From an uncultured Butyrivibrio sp. (GTDB lineage Bacteria > Bacillota > Clostridia > Lachnospirales > Lachnospiraceae): a stretch of 64,000 nucleotides of DNA. This document shows positions 9,758 through 17,183 of this stretch, one piece after another (the first letter of the stretch is position 1; each line of letters opens with the position of its first letter). The notes under the pieces are model-generated. The model was not told the origin of the DNA and did no database searches. It saw only the letters and a program-made list of their open reading frames with translations. The stretch covers positions 46,223 through 110,222 of the forward strand of contig CAMORK010000003.1 of the NCBI GenBank assembly GCA_946623755.1, in the 5' to 3' direction. The position numbers and the translations under genes were made by a program.

Positions 9758-9758
9758 C

Positions 9759-11099
9759 TTACAGCCGCCAGTAGTCGTATTCAGGAGCAGCAAACTCATT
9801 CATATTGTAGATGCCCTTGATATCAAGGAATACCTTGGTCTTGTGAGATGCATTAAAGAACTTTGCAATGTCATCTGCCTTGTAATCCTTGAAGTCCTCG
9901 TGAGCAACAGCAACAATGACAGCATCCATGTCCTTGACAGACTCAAGAGAATCAAAAGTAATGCCGTAGAGTCTCTTGGCTTCGTCAGAATCAGCCTGGG
10001 GATCTACAACTACAGGTGTAATTCCATACTCGCCGAGCTCGTTGTAAATATCTATAACCTTGGTGTTACGTGTATCAGGGCAGTTCTCCTTGAAGGTAAA
10101 TCCAAGGATTGCAACCCTGGCATTCTTGACCTGAATGTCATTGGCGATGAGTCTCTTAACCAGTGACTCGGCAATGTACTTGCCCATATCGTCATTTATA
10201 CGTCTTCCGGAAAGGATGATCTGTGAGTGATATCCAAGCTCCTCAGCCTTATATGTGAGGTAGTAAGGATCAACACCGATGCAGTGTCCGCCTACAAGAC
10301 CCGGGAAGAAGTGAAGGAAATTCCACTTTGTTCCTGCTGCCTCGAGAACGCTCTTTGTATCGATTCCCATGCGATGGAAGATCATAGAGAGCTCATTCAT
10401 GAAGGCGATATTGATATCACGCTGTGAATTCTCGATGACCTTGGCTGCCTCTGCAACCTTGATGGACTGAGCCTTGTAAACACCTGCAAGAGCAACAAGG
10501 CTGTAAACCTTGGCTACCTGCTCAAGTGTCTCCTCATCCATACCGGATACGATCTTGGTGATGGTATCAAGTCTGTGAACCTTGTCGCCAGGGTTGATAC
10601 GCTCAGGTGAATAACCAATCTTGAAATCAACTCCGCACTTAAGTCCTGACTCTGCTTCAAGAATAGGAACGCAGATATCCTCTGTAACTCCGGGATAAAC
10701 TGTTGACTCATATACAACTATTGAACCCTTTGTAAGGTACTTACCAAGTGTATGGCTTGCTCCCTCAACCGGTGTAAGATCCGGTGTGTGATCGTCATTG
10801 ACAGGTGTGGGAACTGCCACTACGTGGAACTTGCACTCGCGGAGCTTCTCAGGATCTGCTGTAAACTCTACGCTTGTCTCCTTGATAGCGTCATCTCCAA
10901 CCTCTCTTGTAGGGTCAATCCCTCTCTTATAGAGCTCAACCTTTTCTGCATTAAAGTCATATCCGACAACCTTGATCTTCTTGGCATAGGCAACTGCAAT
11001 GGGCATACCTACGTATCCAAGTCCAACAAGTGAGAGTTTCTCTTCTCCTGCAAGGAGCTTCTCATATAAATCCATTGTATTTCCTCCAAATTCAAACAT
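9759..11099 (-). CDS. Nucleotide-sugar dehydrogenase, TviB/WbpO-like (UDP-HexNAc 6-dehydrogenase)
   Basis: LSLVGLGYVGMPIAVAYAKK...YESTVYPGVTEDICVPILE...FLHFFPGLVGGHCIGVDPYYLTYKAEELGYHSQIILSGRRINDDM. Start may be the internal MDLYEK. Confidence 0.88.
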   Translation of the reverse strand: MFEFGGNTMDLYEKLLAGEEKLSLVGLGYVGMPIAVAYAKKIKVVGYDFNAEKVELYKRGIDPTREVGDDAIKETSVEFTADPEKLRECKFHVVAVPTPVNDDHTPDLTPVEGASHTLGKYLTKGSIVVYESTVYPGVTEDICVPILEAESGLKCGVDFKIGYSPERINPGDKVHRLDTITKIVSGMDEETLEQVAKVYSLVALAGVYKAQSIKVAEAAKVIENSQRDINIAFMNELSMIFHRMGIDTKSVLEAAGTKWNFLHFFPGLVGGHCIGVDPYYLTYKAEELGYHSQIILSGRRINDDMGKYIAESLVKRLIANDIQVKNARVAILGFTFKENCPDTRNTKVIDIYNELGEYGITPVVVDPQADSDEAKRLYGITFDSLESVKDMDAVIVAVAHEDFKDYKADDIAKFFNASHKTKVFLDIKGIYNMNEFAAPEYDYWRL

Positions 11100-12199
11100 T
11101 ACGCTGTAATGTCTTTTATCTCTTCAATATACGTCAATATTATACTACGCCTGTCAAACTTCTGCTCGACCAGTGTTCTTGCAGCTTTGCCCATGTCAGC
11201 CCTGGCAGCTGTGTCCAGATTCATGAACTTTTCAAGCGCTTCGATAAGTGCCTCTTTGCTTCTGGGACTAAAGAGTATTCCCGATACGCCGTCATCGACC
11301 ACTTCCCGGCATCCGCTGATATTCGATGCAATAACCGGCCTTCCTGTAGCTGCTGCCTCCATAAGGACATTGCTCATTCCCTCGTGGTAGGATGGATGAA
11401 CTATCGCATCAGCTTCCTTCATATACGGATGAATGTCTTTCTGATAAGGAATAACCTTGAGATATCCTTCAGCCACCGCCTTATCCGCGATCGGCTTAAA
11501 TTCATCCTCGCAGTATCCGACCGCAGCAAAAGACACCTTACCTTTGTACTTCTCATGGAGAGCCTTTGCAGCTTCGATGTACTCATTAGAGCCCTTCTCA
11601 GTCATAAGTCGTCCTATATAAAGAAATCTTGTGACAGCGTCTGTGTGTCCCGGAAAAGCTTCCTTTGTGTGTTTATCAAGGTTTACTCCGGAGCCGTTTA
11701 CAGTGACATGTTTTACAGCTCTTATGCCATGACTTTCAAATATCTTTCTGTTTTCATCATTCTGGAAAAAGAGACATGAGCACTTCTTAAGCGATATCTT
11801 ATACATGGCAACTATAAGCTTTAAGAGCACTCCTCCTCTCTCAAAGGTGGTCCCAAGTCCCGTGATAGTTGAAACATAGGGAACCTTCATCCTTCTGCAC
11901 ACATATCCGCCATATATATTGGGCTTTATGGTGTAGGTGATGACCACGTCAGGTTTTTCCTTTTTTATGAGACTCTTATAAGCGCGCAAAAGAGCCATAT
12001 CCTGAATTGGATTGACTCCGCGTCTGTTGATGTCAGTGTGTACTACCCTGCATCCCTCATCCTTTAGTTCTTTTACCTTAAGTTCATCCGGAAGACTTAT
12101 CACTATCTCATAGCCTTCCTCCATGAGCCCCACAAGGAGCTCATTTCGAAAGTCATACAGTCCGCTGGATGAATTCACCAAAATCAGTGCCTTAGGCAT
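11099..12199 (-). CDS. Glycosyltransferase family 4 (PglA-like)
   Basis: SSGLYDFRNELLVGLMEEGYEIVISLP...HPSYHEGMSNVLMEAAATGRPVIASNISGCREVVDDGVSG. Confidence 0.88.
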   Translation of the reverse strand: MPKALILVNSSSGLYDFRNELLVGLMEEGYEIVISLPDELKVKELKDEGCRVVHTDINRRGVNPIQDMALLRAYKSLIKKEKPDVVITYTIKPNIYGGYVCRRMKVPYVSTITGLGTTFERGGVLLKLIVAMYKISLKKCSCLFFQNDENRKIFESHGIRAVKHVTVNGSGVNLDKHTKEAFPGHTDAVTRFLYIGRLMTEKGSNEYIEAAKALHEKYKGKVSFAAVGYCEDEFKPIADKAVAEGYLKVIPYQKDIHPYMKEADAIVHPSYHEGMSNVLMEAAATGRPVIASNISGCREVVDDGVSGILFSPRSKEALIEALEKFMNLDTAARADMGKAARTLVEQKFDRRSIILTYIEEIKDITA

Positions 12200-12217
12200 T
12201 TGATCATCTCCGTTTAT

Positions 12218-13201
12218 TTATCTTGCGAGCCTTGAATCAGGTTCTATCATCAGCTCGTTATATTTCATCATAAATACGCCATCTCTGTAATCACCGATAT
12301 TCACAAGGTTTTCCTTGCCCTCGAGGTTATTGATGATCTGCCTGGGGAAGTTTACTCCGCACTCATAGGCGTGAGGGTATCCACCACCAAACCTCGGATT
12401 GACCTCGGATAAATACCATGTGTCGTTTTCTTCATCATAGAAAAGATCTATATCGATCATTCCGCGATAGCCGACAGCCTCAACGAAGTTTGCCAGCTTC
12501 ATAAACAGTGTGTCGCACTTGCATGACACAGACTTATCCGTCTCACCTGCTCTCATCTTGATCTTCTTTTTGAGGAAGATCGATGTGCACATGCCCGTAA
12601 TCATATCGATGTAGACATCTGCTCCGTACTCCTGGCCCTTCATGTACTCCTGGATCATAAGGCCGTCATAGTCATGGAAAAGAGCTGTCAGCATCTCTTT
12701 TGACCTGACCTCATTGATGTTTATTGAAGCACTTCCCTTCTGCGGCTTTACAAATATCGGGTAATCGATCTCCCCGTCAGCCCTTGAAGCTTCAAAGGAT
12801 TCAATGGAAGCATAGCATCTTGCTGTCGGTATGCCGAGCTTTTGAAGCATGTCATACATCCTGAACTTATCAAGGCTTGTCTCACACAGCTCATAGGATG
12901 ATACGATGGGTGTCACCCCGATTTCAAGAAATCTGTCTGCATTTTTGGCAATAAGAGAAAGCTCCGGGTCGATAAGACTAAGCACCCCTTTTATATCCTC
13001 TTTCTTGCAGATCTTTAAGATCTCATCTATATAGTCAGGAGAATCAATCCTTGGAACAACGTATGCCTTATCTGCTTCGTAAATGGCCGGGCCCAAATTT
13101 GAGCAGTCGGTAGCGATCACCCTTCCCGCCATCTCACGTTTGAAATACTGAACAACCTTATTTCTTGTTCCTGCACTAAGGATTAAAATGTTTGTTCCCA
13201 T
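12218..13201 (-). CDS. ATP-grasp domain protein (carbamoyl-phosphate synthase large-chain-like)
   Basis: ILILSAGTRNKVVQYFKR...PTARCYASIESF...IFVKPQKGSASININEV...MIQEYMKGQEYGADVYID...MIDIDLFYDEENDTWYLSEVNPRFGGGYPHAYECGVNFPR. Confidence 0.85.
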   Translation of the reverse strand: MGTNILILSAGTRNKVVQYFKREMAGRVIATDCSNLGPAIYEADKAYVVPRIDSPDYIDEILKICKKEDIKGVLSLIDPELSLIAKNADRFLEIGVTPIVSSYELCETSLDKFRMYDMLQKLGIPTARCYASIESFEASRADGEIDYPIFVKPQKGSASININEVRSKEMLTALFHDYDGLMIQEYMKGQEYGADVYIDMITGMCTSIFLKKKIKMRAGETDKSVSCKCDTLFMKLANFVEAVGYRGMIDIDLFYDEENDTWYLSEVNPRFGGGYPHAYECGVNFPRQIINNLEGKENLVNIGDYRDGVFMMKYNELMIEPDSRLAR

Positions 13202-13215
13202 ATCCGGCCTCCATA

Positions 13216-13860
13216 TTATTTTTCAAGTTTGCCTGTTCTCTCAAGTCTCTCTTTTCTTATCTGAGCAAAATTACCTTCTGTAGCATTTGTATCCTCAGCC
13301 ACCTGTTCAGAGTGTCCAAATACTGTCTTAAATGTCATGGCAATAACTTTTAAGTCCATTAAGAAGCTTAAGTTCTCCACATAGGTAGCATCCAGTTCAA
13401 ACCTTGTGTCCCAGTCGACGGTGTTTCTTCCGCTTGCCTGGGCAAGTCCTGTAAGTCCGGGCCTTACCGTGTGGCGGAGCTTCTCCCTCTCTGTGTAGTA
13501 GGGAAGATACTCAACAAGGAGCGGCCTTGGACCTATAAAACTCATATCACCTTTTAGTATGCAAAAGATCTCCGGAAGCTCATCAAGACTAGTTTTTCTG
13601 AGAAGTTTGCCAAACTTTGTAAGCCTGTCCTTATCCGGAAGGAGCTTTCCGTTTTCATCCTTCTCAGCTGTCATGGTCCTGAACTTGTACATGTTAAAGA
13701 TCTTTTCACCCTTGCCGGGACGGGGCTGTTTAAAAAGCACCGGGCTTCCCAGTTTGACCCTTACCAGGATGGCCAGGATCAGGTACAGCCAGCAAAAGCA
13801 CACAATGATGATCAGGGATATCAGTATGTCCAGCAAGCGCTTTATGAAATTTTTATACAT
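13216..13860 (-). CDS. Bacterial sugar transferase (PglC-like monotopic phosphoglycosyl transferase)
   Basis: FIKRLLDILISLIIIVCF...KLGSPVLFKQPRPGKGEKIFNMYKFRTM...KTSLDELPEIFCILKGDMSFIGPRPLLVEYLPYY. Confidence 0.92.
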   Translation of the reverse strand: MYKNFIKRLLDILISLIIIVCFCWLYLILAILVRVKLGSPVLFKQPRPGKGEKIFNMYKFRTMTAEKDENGKLLPDKDRLTKFGKLLRKTSLDELPEIFCILKGDMSFIGPRPLLVEYLPYYTEREKLRHTVRPGLTGLAQASGRNTVDWDTRFELDATYVENLSFLMDLKVIAMTFKTVFGHSEQVAEDTNATEGNFAQIRKERLERTGKLEK

Positions 13861-13863
13861 TCT

Positions 13864-13990
13864 AACTCCTCTGTTCTATACCTCAGCAAGTGCTCTGCTC
13901 TGGGATTCTCACTAGGCTCGCCAATACCTCGCCAAGTGTTCACCCATGGCTCGCACTAGCTTCGAAAATACCTCAGCAAGTGCTCTGCTC
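13864..13990. repeat. Cluster of the 29-bp palindromic repeat (two full units plus one degenerate) with a 23-bp exact direct repeat
   Basis: CACTAGGCTCGCCAATACCTCGCCAAGTG (13910-13938), CACTAGCTTCGAAAATACCTCAGCAAGTG (13954-13982), half unit ending 13892; ATACCTCAGCAAGTGCTCTGCTC exact at 13878-13900 and 13968-13990. Confidence 0.8.
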
Positions 13991-15256
13991 AAAACACCTC
14001 TTTACAATTTCAATGATCACATCCTGCTGCTGTGGTGTCATCTTGTTGTCGCTGGGAAGGCAAAGCCCTCTGTCAAAGATATCCATTCCCACATCAAGAA
14101 CTGTTCCCTCATCGATGTAGGCGTTGCTTCTGGCACGTCCCGAGCCCTGTCTTGTCACAAAGCCGTTCATGCGATAGATAGGCTGCATGTGCATGGGTTT
14201 CCAGATGGGCCTACCCTCTGCATTGTATTTCATGATGGTCTCAAGGATCTCGGTAGGGCAGCTCTTACCCGGCTCAGTCTCGTAGAGCACATCTTTCTCG
14301 CCCCTTACCTGTTTGCACATGGCATCCTTGTTGATGAGCATGCATGAGAGCCAGAAGTTGGGCTCGGAATTGGCTGCATCAAAGGGATTCATCACAACAG
14401 GAAGGTCCTTAAATCCCTCTTTATATCTCTCGTAGATAGCTTTCTTCTGTGCAATGTGCTCCTCAAGGTGCGGGATCTGGCCTCTGATAAGACCAGCGAT
14501 GAGATTACTCATCCTGTAGTTGTAGCCAAGCTCCTCATGCTGATACCAGGGAGCATCTTCCCTCGATTGCGTTGACCACTTTCTTATCTTGTGAGCATCT
14601 TCTTCACACTCTGTAAGAAGCATTCCTCCTGCAGTTCCTGTGATAATCTTGTTTCCGTTAAAAGAGATTACGCCGACATCACCAAAGACTCCCGTCTGCT
14701 TACCCTTGTAGGTTGCACCAAAGGACTCGGCTGCATCCTCAACGATAAGAGCACTGTGAGCGTCACATATCTTTCTTATCTCATCTATCTTACCCGGAGT
14801 TCCGTAGAGATGAGCAATTACTACCATCTTTACATCAGGATAGATCTCGAATGCCTTCTCAAGGGCTTTCGGGTCCATGTTCCAGGTGTCGTACTCTGTA
14901 TCGATAAATACCGCTTCTCCGCCCTCGTATGCAACAGGGTTTACTGTCGCATCAAAGGTCATATCGGAGCAGAAGACTTTTTTGCCCTCCAGCACTCCGT
15001 GTCCTACCTTTGCCTGGCCGTAGAGCTTCTCACCCGCAAGTCTTATTGCAAGATGAAGAGCCGCTGTTCCCGTAGCAAGACCTACTGCGCACTTGCAACC
15101 GATCTTCTCGGCAATCATGTCCTCTACTGCATTAATATTGGCACCTACAGTAGAAAGCCAGTTGGTATCGTAGGCTTCCTGCACATATTTCATTTCATCT
15201 CCGTGTGTTGTGGGAGATGCGAGATAAAGCTTCTTTTCAAAGGGTTTAATTTCCAT
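13973..15256 (-). CDS. DegT/DnrJ/EryC1 aminotransferase (PglE-like UDP-4-amino-sugar aminotransferase)
   Basis: LASPTTHGDEMKYVQEAYDTNWLSTVGANINAVED...CAVGLATGTAALHLAIRLAG...VEDAAESFGATYKGKQTGVFGDVGVISFNGNKIITGTAGGM. Confidence 0.9.
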   Translation of the reverse strand: MEIKPFEKKLYLASPTTHGDEMKYVQEAYDTNWLSTVGANINAVEDMIAEKIGCKCAVGLATGTAALHLAIRLAGEKLYGQAKVGHGVLEGKKVFCSDMTFDATVNPVAYEGGEAVFIDTEYDTWNMDPKALEKAFEIYPDVKMVVIAHLYGTPGKIDEIRKICDAHSALIVEDAAESFGATYKGKQTGVFGDVGVISFNGNKIITGTAGGMLLTECEEDAHKIRKWSTQSREDAPWYQHEELGYNYRMSNLIAGLIRGQIPHLEEHIAQKKAIYERYKEGFKDLPVVMNPFDAANSEPNFWLSCMLINKDAMCKQVRGEKDVLYETEPGKSCPTEILETIMKYNAEGRPIWKPMHMQPIYRMNGFVTRQGSGRARSNAYIDEGTVLDVGMDIFDRGLCLPSDNKMTPQQQDVIIEIVKRCFEQSTC

Positions 15257-17183
15257 TGATCTCCTCCGTGGTCTTTTGAAGGGCCTCTTTTCTCTCTCTT
15301 GTCATTGTGTATCTGTGTACGTCGGGATGATATGTCTCGACAATCTCTTTTACCAGATCTCTTATCTGAGGTGATTCCTCTTTGGCCGCCTGATTGAGCT
15401 TCTCAAGCTGAGAAAAGAACCTCATTTCGTCCATCTCAATGGGCTTACCGATGTGGATCATCTTGTTGGCTGTATCCTGAAGTCCCTCTTCGTCCATGAG
15501 CATCTCTTCGTAGAGCTTCTCACCGGGACGAAGACCCGTAAACTCAATCCTGATGTCCTCTCCAACCTTGTATCCGGAGAGCTTTATGAGGTTCTCGGCA
15601 AGATCCAGGATCTTGACCGGCTCACCCATATCAAGAACGAAAATTTCTCCGCCCTTGGCAAAAGCACCTGCCTGAAGCACAAGTGAAACTGCCTCTGATA
15701 TGGTCATAAAGTATCTGATAATGTTAGGGTCTGTTACGGTAACAGGGCCACCGGCAGCAATCTGCTTTTTAAAGAGCGGGATTACTGATCCGTTTGAGCC
15801 AAGTACGTTACCGAATCTGACTGCAACAAATTCTGTGTCATAGTGCTTGTTGAAGGTCTGTACGATCATCTCGCAGATTCTCTTGCTGGCTCCCATGATG
15901 TTGGTGGGATTAACTGCCTTATCTGTTGATATCATTACAAACTTCTTGGCGCCGTTTGTAGCTGCGGCCATAGCTGTCTTCCAGGTTCCGAATACGTTGT
16001 TCTTGATAGCCTCATTAGGGCTGTCCTCCATGAGCGGAACGTGCTTGTGAGCTGCTGCATGATATACAATGTCAGGCTTATACTCCTCAAAGATCTTGTT
16101 GATCCTGACTGTGTTACGAACAGATGCTATGAGCACCACAAGGTTAAGGTCCGGGTACTTTGCCTTGAGCTCCTGCTGTATATCGTAGGCATTGTTCTCA
16201 TAAATATCAACAATGATAAGTGTCTTTGGATTGTGATCTGCAATCTGTCTGCAGAGCTCTGATCCAATGGATCCGCCGCCTCCGGTAACAAGAACAACCT
16301 TGCCCTTGACGTAGCCTGCAATTGAATCGATATCTACAGTGATAGGATCTCTTCCAAGAAGATCCTCTACCTCTACGTCGCGAAGACGGGAAACATTAAC
16401 TTCTCCGTTTACCAGCTGATACATGCCCGGAAGGGATCTGAGCTTACAGTTTGTGTTCTTACAGATATCCAGGATCTTCCTGAGCTCTGCTCTTGAAACT
16501 GAAGGGATAGCCACAATTATCTCGTCGATATCATAGAGATCGGCGCATTCCTCAATTCTCTCTCTTCCGCCCACAACGCGGATTCCCTGGATATATCTGC
16601 CCCACTTGTTGGAGTCATCATCAATGATGCACTTGATGGTCATAGTGGAATAGTTACTTGTAAGTATATCCTTGATGATGATATTGGCAGCCTCTCCGGC
16701 TCCTATTATCATAACCGCCTTACTGTTGTTGCGGTTCTCAGCCATGTGTTTCCTGCTTCTGAAGAATCTGTAGGAGAACCTGCTGGCAAAGATAATAGTT
16801 ATGAGAAGGAAGGTGTAAAGGAAATAACAGCTCTGCGGAACAGGCTGTTTGTCCGACTTAAAGAACTGAAGTCCGATGGCATTTATAACGCCCGAAAGCG
16901 TACATGCCATTACCAGGTTCTGCATCTCCCTCTCACCCGCATAGGCCCAAAGGCTGTCATACATCTTGAACAGGTAGAATATTGCCAGTGTGATCAGGAT
17001 GTTTATGGGAAGGAACGTAGTCACCGGAGTAAGGAAATGCTCCGGTATCTGTGAGAACTTAAACTCATATCTCATAAGAAGTGACACGTAGCTGGCCATT
17101 ATCACACTGAGGATGTCGTAGATAATAAGTCCTATTCGTCTATAAAATTTAGCGAAGTTAAATGGTTCTTTTTTCTTGTTCAT
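15246..17183 (-). CDS. Membrane-bound nucleotide-sugar 4,6-dehydratase (PglF/CapD-like)
   Basis: N-terminal TM region, Rossmann domain, then GKVVLVTGGGGSIGSELCRQI...HAAAHKHVPLMEDSPNEAIKNNVFGT...STDKAVNPTNIMGASKRICE. Confidence 0.92.
   Translation of the reverse strand: MNKKKEPFNFAKFYRRIGLIIYDILSVIMASYVSLLMRYEFKFSQIPEHFLTPVTTFLPINILITLAIFYLFKMYDSLWAYAGEREMQNLVMACTLSGVINAIGLQFFKSDKQPVPQSCYFLYTFLLITIIFASRFSYRFFRSRKHMAENRNNSKAVMIIGAGEAANIIIKDILTSNYSTMTIKCIIDDDSNKWGRYIQGIRVVGGRERIEECADLYDIDEIIVAIPSVSRAELRKILDICKNTNCKLRSLPGMYQLVNGEVNVSRLRDVEVEDLLGRDPITVDIDSIAGYVKGKVVLVTGGGGSIGSELCRQIADHNPKTLIIVDIYENNAYDIQQELKAKYPDLNLVVLIASVRNTVRINKIFEEYKPDIVYHAAAHKHVPLMEDSPNEAIKNNVFGTWKTAMAAATNGAKKFVMISTDKAVNPTNIMGASKRICEMIVQTFNKHYDTEFVAVRFGNVLGSNGSVIPLFKKQIAAGGPVTVTDPNIIRYFMTISEAVSLVLQAGAFAKGGEIFVLDMGEPVKILDLAENLIKLSGYKVGEDIRIEFTGLRPGEKLYEEMLMDEEGLQDTANKMIHIGKPIEMDEMRFFSQLEKLNQAAKEESPQIRDLVKEIVETYHPDVHRYTMTRERKEALQKTTEEINGN

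Noticed and set aside
11030-11779. 249-aa plus-strand ORF
   Set aside because: Fully antisense to well-supported nucleotide-sugar dehydrogenase and GT4 genes; no recognisable motif and atypical Cys/Ser-rich composition.
13864-13990. CRISPR-like array (29-bp repeats with 15-17 bp spacers)
   Set aside because: Only two full units plus a half, divergent repeats, spacers too short, one unit inside a CDS end, no cas genes, and a solitary copy at 9729. Better explained as an interspersed palindromic repeat family.
14591-15259. 222-aa plus-strand ORF
   Set aside because: Antisense to the PglE-like aminotransferase; no domain.
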